Shown here: positions 46,996-58,429 of the stretch, one piece after another
Position numbering within the stretch: position 1 is the first letter of the stretch
Layout of the letters: every line of letters starts with the position of its first letter
Source of the DNA: Boletus sp. NGJ
Taxonomy: Eukaryota > Basidiomycota > Agaricomycetes > Boletales > Boletaceae
Assembly (NCBI GenBank): GCA_019096195.1
Contig: JAGTXK010000220.1
Location: 1-64,000 of the forward strand
Direction of reading: 5' to 3'
DNA length: 64,000 nt
Translations under genes and position numbers: made by a program
The notes under the pieces: generated by a model
Database searches by the model: none
What the model saw: the letters and a program-made list of their open reading frames with translations, nothing else
Told to the model about the DNA's origin: nothing

Positions 46996-47459
46996 GGATA
47001 GTTATCAATAGGCAAGAAGTAACACCCGAGATATTTGTACACATACTGTAAGAGCAATGATGATGAACACTAAAAGGGCAGAGTCCACAGTAGAGTATGC
47101 CTCCAATATACAGAATGATTCATCTTTTCTCCTTGTACAGTAGACACCAGCCACTCTCCTGTATGATACTCCAAGTCATTGCAAGGAAACCATTTTGTTC
47201 CCCTCTATAATGACAAGGCTGAATCCAAAAAGGTCCAAGTAAACCTCCCAGCACCAAAGACAAGTCATTGTTCTAAAACGCCCCTCATCCCCCAAAAAAG
47301 ATTGTATTCAATCCATTAGTAAAAAGACACAATGGGCCAAATGACTCACAAACAATCCCTCATAAGCATTTAAAGGAGCCCAGACAAAAGGAAGAGATGT
47401 CCTCTTATTCCTGATTGAACACACTGGATTCATGGTCCATGTGGTGGATGAAAGTTTAG

Positions 47460-50400
47460 GTGGAACACCCTGATGTTGAGCACAGCATCAGATACCTGAA
47501 GTCATTCGTCCATGACACCAGAACAGTTGAAGTGTCTTGGGACCTCATTCAAGAGCTTCAAATAATATCACCAGAGGACACACACTGGGTCCTATATGAC
47601 CTACAACACCCCCCCAAGTTCCAAAAGGCATTCCCACACTTGCCCAAGAGGAACTCTCTTGAAATCTCCATGAAATTAAGCCTGTTGAACAGCAATCAAG
47701 CAAATGTCCAAGCCCTCATCAATTTGGGCTGTACAGGGTCATCCATTCATGAAGGCTTTGTCACTGAAAAGGGGGTGCAAACTCACTTGCTATCCTATGC
47801 ATTGATGGTATACAATGCTGATGGCACTGCCAATGCTAGAGGCAAAATTGAAAAGTTCATCATAGTTAAACTCTAGGTCCAGGATCATAAGGAATAGATC
47901 ATCCTCACTGTAACCAACCTCAGGCCAAACACAATTTTCCTGGGACATGATTGGCTGAAGATGCACAACCCAGCCATCAACTGGAGGACAGGATGAATCT
48001 CTTTCTGCTACAGGAACAACCATGTCACCACCTTAGTGAACGAGGAGGATGACAAGTTGGATGAAGACTTTACTCCCTTACAAGGAGACTGGCTCTTCTG
48101 ACTAGACAGCGATGAGTACATATGCAATGGCACCACAGAAGTAGCCATCAAAGACTATGCCCAAAAGAAAAAGAAGACCTTTGAGGAAGCCACCCCCAAA
48201 TATGTCCACATATTTAAGGACATGTTTGACAAAGAGAGCTTTGACACACTCCCCCAAAGATGCTCATGAGATCACACAATTAAACTACTCCCTGTAAATC
48301 ATAAGGTGGACTGCAAGGTATACCCTCTAAATCCAGAGGAACAAAAAGAATTTGATGCCTTCCTCAAGAAGAACCTGAAATCCAGATACATACATTCTTC
48401 AAAATCTCTGTTCACATCCATGTTCTTCTTCATCAAAAAGAAGGACAGATACCTTTGCCCTGTACAAAACTACTGCAAGCTCAACATGGTGATATGCTGC
48501 AATTGCTACCCCCTCTCCCTCATCGCCGAACTTGTCAACAAGCTCAAAGTGATGAGATACTACACCAAGTTTAATGTAAGATGGGGATATAATAACATGC
48601 AAGTGGCAGAAGGAGATGAATGGAAGTGGCGTTCAGGACAAACCATGGGCTCTTTGAGCCCCTTGTGATGTTCTTTGAGCTTACCAACTCACTAGCGATG
48701 TTCCAGATAATAATGAATGCGGTATTCAAAGAATTGGTAGACCAAGACATAGTGATAGTCTATATAGATGACATTATGATATTCATAAAGATGCTGTTAT
48801 AATATACAAAAATTTCAAACTTTTCATTCATACATTTACTTTTCCATCTCATTAATCTTTTCTTCAAAGTCACATGACTGTGCACATGACCATGGGAACA
48901 TATCACATGATCAAGTCTAGAACCTATGACATCATATGACATCACACCTCATATGATTCACGACTCTTTAATTTCTACTCTTCTCACACAGCCCCTTTAA
49001 TCTCCATCATACTATAGATAGTAATTTATCACACACACTGCTTGGTCCGTGCACATTCTCGTATATATATAAAGTAGCACATTGACGACTGGAATCCCCA
49101 GTCTAATCCACTTGTTTCCACTGCGACTCATTGCCTGGACTACATAGTCCTTATAGGGTTGGTGTATACATGGACACAACTCCCTACCTTATTCGTTAAG
49201 CCAGGACACGTGTAGCCTGCAAGATAGTTCAAGCCTTGTGGTTTTGGTACCGAAAGGAATCATAACAGATGCTTGAAGAACACCAAAAAATAGTGTGAGA
49301 AGTGCTACAAATCTTATATAATGCCCACCTATATCTCCGTCACAACAAATGCGACTTCAAAGTTCAGGAAATGGAGTTCCTTGAGCTCATTGTCACTCAA
49401 GACAAGGTTGAGATGGATGACAAAAAGGTCTCCACCATTGCTGACTGGCTTGTCCCAACGTTGAAGAAAACACTCAGAGGCTTTCTTGGATTCCTCAACT
49501 TCTATCAACACTTCCTCAAAAACTTCACCATGATTGTGCAACTGCTAAATGCACTCACCTCAGTGAAAAAGGACTTCATCTGGAAGACATTCAAAAACCT
49601 GAAATGCACCATCTCAATGGCATCTGCCCTTACTATGCCAATGGACAATAACACCTACTGGGTCGAAATCAATGGCTCTAGCATTGGCATTGGTGGTATC
49701 CTCTCACAAAAGCACAATGGTGTTTTGCACCCCATTGCCTTCATCTTCTGTTCCCTCAACAATGCAGGGAGGAACTACCATGTAGCAGACCTCAAGATGC
49801 TTGCCATTATATTCACACTCAACAAATGGTGACAATACCTCCTTAATGCAGCATACCCTATTGAGATCCTTACTGACCATAAAAACCTTGAGTTCTTCTG
49901 CTGCCCCCAAGACCTCTCCCATCATCAAGCCCAATGGCAGCAGATTGTTTAAGAGTACTCACTCACAATCACTCACCACTTGGGCAAAATGAACTCTGCC
50001 AACTCTAAGTCCTGGAGGCCAGACTTTGAAAAGGGGGTAAAACATAACAATGCCCAACAAACATTGCTCCCCAACACTCTTTTTTTGCCTCCATCCTTCT
50101 CAATTTCCATCAGTGTGATCACTCTGCCCAGCATCACCTCAAGAATAATCAAGCTATAGTACAAACTTGAGAGGTTTGCAAAGGAAGGACTCACCAAAGA
50201 CAACACTCCATGGACACAAAGTGATAGACTCATGAGATGGAAGAGACTTGCCTACATCCCCAATGATGAGAAGCTGTGAGAGGACATCATAATCACCAAT
50301 CATGATCACCCGATTGCAGGGCATCCCAGTGTCAAGTGAACACATGACCTAATTATGAGCAAATACTACTGGCCAACCCTCCACAAGGATATCAAGGGGT

Positions 50401-51600
50401 ACGTGAAAGGTTGTGACATTTACCAAAAGGTTAAAGCCAAAATGACCTCCCTCCACACACCACTTTACCCAAATGAAATCCTGTCCTCGCCATAGGAAAT
50501 CATCTCTGTCAACCTTATTAGCCCCATCCTGCAATTCAATGGAAAAAAATGCCATCTCTGTCCTTGTAGATTGCTTCTCAAAAATGATTCACCTAACCCT
50601 GGTCATAGACACAATAACATCACAAGTGGTCACCACAATTTTCTGTGACCAAATTTTCAAGCTTCACAATATCTCCTGCAAAGTGATATTGAATAGAGGC
50701 ATGCAATTTGTATCATTGTTCATGAGGAATCTCTACATGCTCCTCAACATTCAAGCCAGCCCATCAACCACCTACCACCCACAAACAGTTAGTCAGACAG
50801 AATGGATCAACTGGGAGGTTGAAAAGTACCTCAGAATCTACATAAATCACCGACAAACCAATTGGGTGGAATGGCTCCCCCTCACCAAATTCACTTATAA
50901 TTCTCAAACCATGAGTGCAACTGGCATCTCCCCCTTTTTGCTCAACTATGGCCAATAGCCCCTAATCCCCAATAGACAGGTTGAAGTCCAAAATGAGTCA
51001 GCTACCACCTTTGTGAAATAGATGAAGGATTATTACGATGTAGCAAGAAATGTGCTAGAGAAAGCAACCACCACCATGAAAGGAGTCATGACAAATGAGC
51101 CATGTCATCATCAAACTTCACTACAGGTCAATAGGTCCTCCTGAAGGGAACTCATATCTGTACCAACCGACCAACAGAGAAATTTGACAACAAGTGCTAT
51201 GGGCCATTCAGAGTGAAGAGAAAAGTAGGCAAAGCCTCCTATAAGTTAGAAATCCTGAAAACCTGGCATGGAATTCACCCAGTCTTTCACGAATCCCTAC
51301 TCATGCTATACCATGTCAGCACCTCCCACTCACAGACAAAGCCAAAACCACCTCCACCAGATACTGTCCAATAGAAAGAGGAAAATGAGGTACAAGAGGT
51401 GATTAATTCGAGAAAGCACAGAGGAAAGACAGAATATCTCATGCACTGGGGGGGCTACCCACAAGAAGAACACACTTGGAAGCCCAAGGCAAACATAAAG
51501 AATGCCCCAAAATTCATCAAGAAATTTTACATTGCCAACCCCTCTGCTGTTCGCTCTCTAACCAAATCATGCAATTATCTAACATGCACATGACAAACCA
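47460..51600 (+). pseudogene. pol: Pol of gypsy B, broken by stops and an LTR
   Basis: The protease reads ALINLGCTGSSIHEGF (about 47,710), where Asp-Ser of the active site is now Asn-Leu. RT blocks are FDAFLKKNLKSRYI, KFNVRWGYNNMQV and YIDDIMIF (about 48,762), directly followed by the inserted LTR; RT resumes at 49,273 (LYLRHNKCDFKV, LRGFLGFLNFYQHFL). RNase H has AGRNYHVADLKML and ILTDHKNLEFF. Integrase has the HDHPIAGHPSVK finger and YHPQTVSQTEWINWEVEKYL, where the catalytic region is altered. The chromodomain is EVINSRKHRGKTEYLMHWGGY...HTWKP (about 51,395-51,480). At least a dozen in-frame stops, mostly TGA and TAG. Confidence 0.85.
48795..49267 (+). repeat. Solo LTR, gypsy family A, TSD GATGC, inside RT of gypsy B
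   Basis: Starts TGTTATAATATAC, ends ATAACA and is flanked by GATGC on both sides (48,790-48,794 and 49,268-49,272). It lies a few codons after the YIDD motif of element B's reverse transcriptase. Confidence 0.94.
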
Positions 51601-51735
51601 CCCTCTCCATCAATGCATCCTTTCAAGCATATGCCACCTCACTCAACCACCTCCCCAACCACCTCTTCGAGATTGCCTTGCCTTATTCCGAACCTCAGCT
51701 CCCTGGTATCATGGTCAACCAGGAGTTCAACCCCT

Positions 51736-51745
51736 AAAAAGGGGG
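51736..51745 (+). other. Polypurine tract, gypsy B
   Basis: AAAAAGGGGG followed by TAA and the 3' LTR, matching the arrangement in family A. Confidence 0.8.
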
Positions 51746-51748
51746 TAA

Positions 51749-52068
51749 TGAAATGTCTTTCCCTTTATTCCAGTAGATATCTATGCCACTTAGCTAATGG
51801 ACGTCCTATGAATGATTATGTATTAGCTAACACCTAAGTCCCAACCCCATGCCTAGGCCCTTGATATCACCCCTATGTCACAGAATGCCCTAGAACATTA
51901 CATCATTACTCTAGCACATTCCATGCCAACCCTAAAGCTGGTCCGTATTCAAGTTTCATAATATAAATAGTAGCATACTCTGTAGTAGATACCCCTTCTT
52001 GGAATTGTAATTATATGCTTTGGATATCACTCTCAAATGACCCTTAGTGTTGTTGGCCTTTTCTTTCA
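51749..52068 (+). repeat. 3' LTR of gypsy B
   Basis: About 320 bp, close to the 5' LTR but with many C/T and G/A differences (for example ACCTATGCC/ATCTATGCC and ATGGACGTCC/ATGAACATCT). It is followed by the GATAG duplication. Confidence 0.92.
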
Positions 52069-52980
52069 GATAGAAGTCAGTGTAATGACAAACCTAATTA
52101 ACTTCTGTGTAGTGACATTGCAGAAGTCTTGCAGGACCATCCTCCTGTTGGAGTTTTATATAATATGGTGGTATAGCCATGTGTTATATAATCACAGGTA
52201 CTTAGAATCTTCATACCATAGTCATTCTTTCTTCAGTGACTATACTGAAGACTACAGGTATCTACTATCATACTACTAATATATAGTGACTACACTGAAG
52301 ACTACAGTTTTCCCACACCTCCACATCTTCTTCATGCATTCGAGTGTTTTTCAGGCCTATTATGGCATGAAATTCATCAGGCTGGCATTTTGTATGTTGT
52401 CTTTCTCATTGTTGTCTGCCTCTTGCAGGTGTCTGAACCATGTCCATCTTGCAACCTGCCTGCAACATTGTCCATAGTACTTGCAGCAAATACACCACCT
52501 GAGATCAGGCATCTAGGGAGTAGCAGTAGGGATGAAAGACCTCAAAACAAGAGGTATCAATTGACAAGCTGGCATAATGATACATAGCCTGGTAGGTAGG
52601 GCAATATTTCAGTAGATTATTTGGATCTTAACTTGAGTCACAATCATCTTGTTAAACAAGCCATATACTGTAATCAATTAGTATCTACTTCATATTTCTT
52701 AGTAGATTTTGCATAATTTTCCTATGACATCCATCTATAATAATCTAATCAGTTGTTGCCAGTACGCCTGGGTTGAAATGGCAATGTCCATTTTTCACTG
52801 GGCCTAATTGGACATCATAGGGGTGCTCATTGGATGATGAGTGGGCACATGATACAAAACACATCTTGTATCTAAAGTCTCAATTTGAGTTTGCACATTG
52901 GCCAAAACTTACTATATCAGAGACAGTCTTAAATTTTTGCTTGTACTTGGAATATAAGCTGTGATATGAAATTACAGTGG
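52069..52980. other. Decayed repeat with CTTCAGTG palindromes
   Basis: The part 52,154-52,256 is similar to 1066-1166, including the palindrome CTTCAGTG...ACTGAAG, which is repeated again near 52,287-52,300. A short frame reads SEPCPSCNLPATLSIVLAAN (from about 52,432). It may be the 5' part of the relic that follows. Confidence 0.4.
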
Positions 52981-53159
52981 TTTCCAAAAGTATGTGAAAA
53001 ACAGAATTTCAAAAGTCACACCTCAGAGACAGCCAGGCAAGGACCCCAGCATAGCTGAATAAGCAACTGTAGTACAGAATTGGATTCATGCAAACCTGCA
53101 TATGCATTGCTTGCATATCTGAGCAACCAGAAGTGTCTTCTGCAAACAGGCAGTATGCC

Positions 53160-54500
53160 TTCATGATAGCCCTCACCATCTACTCCCCACTCAAACAGCC
53201 ATCCAAAGGAGGCAAAACTGTTTCCAAGTGAGTAGAAAAATCCATAAAAACTAAACAACTACTTTTTTCACTTGACAAAGCTAACTACATTGAATTCCTG
53301 GAAAGTATTCTTGAGAAGCATGGAAAAATCAAGTACAAGGTCTCCAGCAAGCAGTGGTTTTCATTCAAGTATATTACCCTGAAAATGAAGAGGTGAGACT
53401 TCTCAACATTTCCAGTTGCCCAACCTTATGAAAAATTTTCTAGCCAGTATGCAAATGAGGTAATGGATGTCAACAATGAGTCAGACTACAAGGAGATGGT
53501 TCAGAAGATTGTCGACACTGCTGGTGACTCTATCACAACAAAGATTCTCATTGATATGAAGCAAGTTGAAAAACTCCCATTGTGTTCAGCTGACAGTGAC
53601 TCCAGTGATGAGGAATTAGCCAATTTGGACAAGCATCAGGTAAGCTATTTCATTACATTAGTGAAAATGATCTACTAACACAATCTCAACTAAGATCAAG
53701 ACTCCATTCCAAACAACATTGGATCTTGACATATGCCTTGCTTAATGGCACATGAAACTAATGAAGAAGTACAAGAATGATGATGGTGATGACTTTACAT
53801 ATATCAGACCATCATCACTTCCGCCATGTTACTTGATTGGGTGCGCACTTTGGTACAGACTTTGTAACATTGCATAGCACACCCAAGAATTCTAATTAGC
53901 CTATAGAAGGAGGGGCAGGCCACATTGAGCATGCCACCTAATATGCCTTCATTTGACATTGCAAACAAAGTGAAGTTCCTACATCTGGCATATAAGGCAT
54001 AGGTGCCAACTCTCTCATAGCCTGTACCATCTCCAGGTCCTGTGCTGGATGTCAACTCACCTATCTCAGTTCTTCTCCTTTAGATCCTAGCCAAATCTGG
54101 CCTACTTCCTTAGTCTGGACCCCATGGTCCATCCACCTCAGCCACCCCAGTTCCTCAGTCCAGGTCCCATAGTTCATCTAGCATTCAGGTTCCAACTATG
54201 CCCATTCATTCTGTCTCAGAAAGACCACCAAATCTACTTCCTTTCCTGTCTTCATCCCAGCTCTCATGCTTTCTCCAATATGCTGAAACTGACCTTGGTG
54301 TTCCTAACACTGCTGTATATGAGTGAAAATCTGCCACACAACACATTGGCCCTGATATTCTTACCAAAATTGATGACAAGATTCTCTTGGAGGTTGGAAT
54401 TCCAACAGGTGACATTATCCATCTGAAAAAGGGAATTATGGTCTGGTGGAATGGCCCCAATGCGAAGCAAAAGTGCAACAATACTGGTTAGAGCTTAGTG
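53160..54500 (+). pseudogene. Relic of a basidiomycete protein with SAM-like C-terminus
   Basis: Pieces read NYIEFLESILEKHGKIKYKVSSKQ and SDYKEMVQKIVDTAGDSITTKILIDM (53,270-53,580), then LKKYKNDDGDDFTYIRPSSLPP (about 53,760-53,825), a Pro/Ser-rich linker, and FLQYAETDLGVPNTAVYE...IGPDILTKIDDKILLEVGIPTGDIIHLKKGI (about 54,275-54,440). The last block has the hydrophobic pattern of a SAM domain. I recall similar proteins of unknown function in Agaricomycetes. Only a 71-codon frame is intact. Whether it was a host gene or part of a transposon is not clear. Confidence 0.4.
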
Positions 54501-54643
54501 GGCAAATCAAAGTCATCTACCTGCCCACCTCAGAAAAGAATCACATATGAGAAGAAGATTACGATGGCAGTGGCTGTCGTTTTACTGCATCTCTGATGAT
54601 TACTGGAGATGATGATGGGCCAAGAGACTATAATCTCTGATAC

Positions 54644-55117
54644 TGTTATAATATACGAAAATTTCAAACTTTTCATTCAAACACTTACTTTTTCATTTCG
54701 TCAAACTTTTCTTTCATAAGTCATGTGACTGTGCACGTGACCATGGGAACAATCACATGATCAAGTCTAGAACCTATGATGTTATATGATATCATACCTC
54801 ATATGATCCACGACTCTTTAATTTCTGTCTTTCTCACACAGCTTATTTAATCTCTGTCTTACCTTACTTAGTAGTTTATCACATGCACTGCTTGGTCCGT
54901 GTGCATTCTCATATGTATATAAAGTAGCACTTTGACGACTGGCAACCCCAGTCTAATCCACTTGTCTTAGCACTGCGACTGATTGCCTTGACCACTGGTC
55001 ATTATAGGGTTGGTGTGACATGGACGACGACTCCCCACCTCATCCGTTGAGCCAGGATTCATGTAATCTGCAAGCAGTTCGAGCCTTGTGGACTTGGTAC
55101 CGAAAGGGATCATTACA
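54644..55117 (+). repeat. Solo LTR, gypsy family A, TSD GATAC
   Basis: Starts TGTTATAATATACG and ends GATCATTACA. GATAC lies on both sides (54,639-54,643 and 55,118-55,122). Confidence 0.93.
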
Positions 55118-55289
55118 GATACCAGTCAACAGATCATGATGTTTGGCTCCCTGATAAATTGTTTGTGAGAAGGCTAAGGAGGCTGAGGAGAATAACTTCT
55201 TTACATTGTTAGTCTAGCACCATCATGTTACAACCTTTGTAACTTGGTGACACATTATCAAGTAATCAACCTCCTAATGGATTACCAGA

Positions 55290-56067
55290 CTAGCTGAACT
55301 TGAGCAAATGGCTTCCTAGGCTTGAGTTCCCTAGGTGTGGGGTACCAACAGCTAGCTTTACATAGAGTCTTCTCTGAGGTGAGGAACATCCCTATGACCA
55401 ATGGCAGAGTCTTGGACTTTGATGGCAGAATCCTGTTTGCATTGGTGTTGCCACTGGTTAAGTGCATAAATGATCCTGTCTGAGCAGAACTCTGTCTGCA
55501 TTGGTGTTGCTGCTGGTTATGTGCACGAATGGATAGCAAGGAGACTGCACAAGTGCGAAGTGATGACGAGGAGTATCACAAGCACAAGTGATATTACTTC
55601 CAGGGTGGGTGCAGATGCCTGAAGTAATGTAGAACCAAGAATGAGGTAGATTACACAGTGTGAGATGTAGATCAAGGTTGGGAAATACAAGGAGGATCAA
55701 CTGTCTATATATAGCACTTTTCTCCTTTAGGGCAGGCGTAAGCAGAGTTATCATAAAGAGAAATAAGACTGAATCAGGAATAAGGCAGGAAGTAATGGAA
55801 TACTGGCTATGTATGAGAGAGCATAGCTGAGGAGGCATTGTCTGATATGAAGCATAGATTTGAGAATAAAAGGGGAAATGAAAGGAACACAGGATAAAGA
55901 GGATAGCCATTGGAAAGATCCGAGATCTCATAGATGGCTGTTCACTACCTCTGAAGGCAGTGTCGTCAAGGGAAGTTTCAAGTGCTAGGTGTTCTCCCAT
56001 AAGGAAGCTTTCCCATGTTATCTCCAAGGAGTTGAATGAGAGGTCTCTCCACAAGTTGTCAATGACT
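55290..56067 (-). repeat. LTR family C, minus-strand copy
   Basis: Reverse complement of the family-C LTR, lacking roughly its first 60 bp. Landmarks on the minus strand are TATATATAG, GTGTAATCTACC and CATCACTTCGCACTTGTG. It abuts the plus-strand LTR C at 56,075, giving a head-to-head pair. Its lower end near 55,290 is approximate. The 198-codon minus-strand frame here (55,458-56,054) is LTR sequence and not a gene. Confidence 0.7.
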
Positions 56068-56074
56068 GGGGATG

Positions 56075-56871
56075 TGTTATGGTTATAGAAGGGGGTACAT
56101 CTTTTCCTCTCCCTTCACCTCCTGTAGAACTCTGGGATGACCTGTTCTTCAACTCAGACCAGGGATTCCCCTGGGATTCCTCCGCAACATCAACACAGGC
56201 ATCGCCCCATTCAGAACTTCCTTTCTTGGAAGCTACCTGTTTGGTTTGGACATCGCCTTCTCTATTTTATATATGCATTTCACCTCTAATTTGATTAATA
56301 GATATTGTCTTCTTGACTGTGCTCTCTTGCACACAGCCTAGTATTTCCTATTCATCATTTGACTGATGCCTTGGTCATTTATGGTAATCTTATGTCTGTG
56401 ATCTACAATTACCATGTACGATATGAAGCCTGCCCTAGATGCGCAAAACCTATAAATAGGGATGCTGGCCCTTCATGTAACCTTAAACTAGATCTATACT
56501 CCTTCCTGTGTAATCTACCAGCTCCACCAGCTCTCTGGTTCCACTTCACCTCAGAAGCCTGTGCTTGCTCTGGAGGTGATCACCACAGTGCTAGTGATCA
56601 TCTTTCTCATCACCTCGCACTTGTGTGGCATAGTTGCCGCCTTCTTTTCACACTAGTTGGCAACTCCAACATCAACAAGGGTTGACAGTCAAAGCTGAGA
56701 CTCCACCATCAGTCGTAGAGGCAACCAAAGACACTCTACGTAAAGCTAGACGTTGGTTCCCAGTCCAAGGAATCATTGGGCCTTGGAAGGTATATTTCCT
56801 CAAGTCCGTCTAGTCCAGTAATCAAACAGGTTGATTACTTGGGAACGTGTCAATTGTTATCCGGCATAACA
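56075..56871 (+). repeat. 5' LTR of gypsy C
   Basis: Starts TGTTATGGTTATAG and ends CCGGCATAACA. TATAAATA at 56,451 is followed 33 nt later by TAAACTAGATCT (56,484-56,495), the self-priming segment. Confidence 0.85.
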
Positions 56872-56873
56872 AA

Positions 56874-56885
56874 AGATCTAGTTTA
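56874..56885 (+). other. Primer-binding site of gypsy C, self-primed
   Basis: AGATCTAGTTTA, two bases inside the LTR end, is the exact reverse complement of TAAACTAGATCT in the LTR. Pairing ends at 12 bp on both sides. Confidence 0.72.
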
Positions 56886-57324
56886 TAAATTGCCGAAGAC
56901 TATCAAGTCTAGCAACTCCCACCACTATTCAAGAGAATAGAATTGCCTATCAAGGGATAGGCCCTCGCTCTACACACTACGCAGAATCAACCTCTCCCAT
57001 CTCCTAGGAGAAGATCAAGAAGAAGAAGCCACACCATCACGGGCTTCTACTCCTATCTCTGAAATGTCTTCCAGAAGGATCCCAGGGTCATTGACTCATT
57101 ACAACGACCCTCCCTCCCATGCATTTCCAGATCAGCCCAGATGACCAGATTTTCCAGGTGGTCTCTGCTCTCAAACCATAACCTCATCAGACGCTCCTAT
57201 CTTACTGCCTGTGTTCCAACCGGTTCCCATCAAAGTAGATTCCCCCAACACTCTCTTTCCCAACCAAAGCAAAAGATCTAGCCCTAATCACAACCCAGGA
57301 AATCCCTGACCCGACAAAAATGAT

Positions 57325-57948
57325 ATGATTGAAATCAAAGCTGCCTTGCCTGAGGAGTTCTCTGGCAAGACCAACGATGCCAAAAGATGGCTCATGGCAA
57401 TGGAAGGATACTTCCATCTAGGAGAAGCAGAGAAGCTCACTGAGGAAGCCAAGAGGCTCATCCTATTGAACAGAATGTCCAAGGGAAGAGGAAAAGCATT
57501 TGCAGAAGCCTGGCTGACCAGGCTACTCAACGACACCATGCCACAAGCTGACAAAACCTATAACAAAATCAAGAAAGCCTTCACCCTCACCTTCACCCCC
57601 CACAACACCAGTAATCTGGCTATGGCAGAACTAGGGTCCCTCCAACAAAACACGAAGGACTCAAAGGGATTTGACAAGTTCATCTCCCAGTTCTCACTAT
57701 TGGTGGTTCATTCCGAACTACAAGAATACCATTCCATCTTGGAGTTTTTCCTCAGGGGGATCAATCCAAACATTGCTCGGCAACTAGTCAACAGTGAGAC
57801 CTTCCAAAAAGCCAAGAAGATGGAAGAAGTCTACGAAGTAGTGGCCAACATCCAGCCAACATCCATGGAGCATGGAAACAGATCAAAGGAATACAGAAAG
57901 GACCCTTTGCGTCCTTCAGAAGAGGAAGAGAAAACCACCACAATCTAA
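57325..57948 (+). pseudogene. gag: Gag of gypsy C, capsid part open
   Basis: A 207-codon open frame: LPEEFSGKTNDAKRWLMAMEGYF, ADKTYNKIKKAFTLTF, FDKFISQFSLLVVHSEL and a basic tail. This is a retrotransposon Gag capsid domain. Translation probably began upstream near 57,064 (MSSRRIPGSLTHYND), where a TGA now interrupts. A broken zinc knuckle (NQCFICNKMG-like) lies near 58,010. The frame ends at 57,948. Confidence 0.82.
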
Positions 57949-58429
57949 ATGCAATGGACATGAATTGGATCACCTTATCTCCTGTCAAATGCACCAAGCA
58001 GATGAGAGAGAATCAATGCTTCATCTGCAATAAGATGGGGTGTAGCACCAGGAAACACCTAGGATACAAGCCAGTCAGGAAGAAGGAGTATAGGAAACCA
58101 CAGGAAATGCACACTAGAGTGGTCATCACCTGAGAAACGCCACAAGATCCCCTGGACAAATATCTCACAGAAGTCTCCAGAAACAATGGATGAGACAAAG
58201 TTCTTAGGACGCTCCAAACAGCCTTTGACATGGGGCTTGATGAGCAAGGACTCGTTTTGGAATGAGCAGAAGAAGCTGTTGCAATGGAATGGGAGGAGAA
58301 TGTTAACTCTCTTGCCCTCGGACCCGCTATGCAGATCTCCATCTCCCCCATAGATGAAACATCTTTTTAGGTGAAAGAGATGTACCAACATCACCCTCTT
58401 CCTATACGATTAGCCCTGTATTTATTTCC

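Larger units (their letters stand above)
44428..52068 (+). mobile_element. Full-length but decayed gypsy chromovirus, family B
   Basis: Two LTRs (44,428-44,752 and 51,749-52,068) are flanked by GATAG on both sides (44,423-44,427 and 52,069-52,073). The order inside is the same as in family A, and the leader near 45,195-45,400 is clearly related to the leader of A (13,930-14,130) with most CpG sites lost. The coding part is broken by numerous stops and by a family-A solo LTR at 48,795-49,267. Confidence 0.93.

Noticed and set aside
55458-56054. 198-codon minus-strand ORF taken as a gene
   Set aside because: It lies wholly within a minus-strand family-C LTR and has no coding features; LTRs of the family elsewhere do not keep this frame open.
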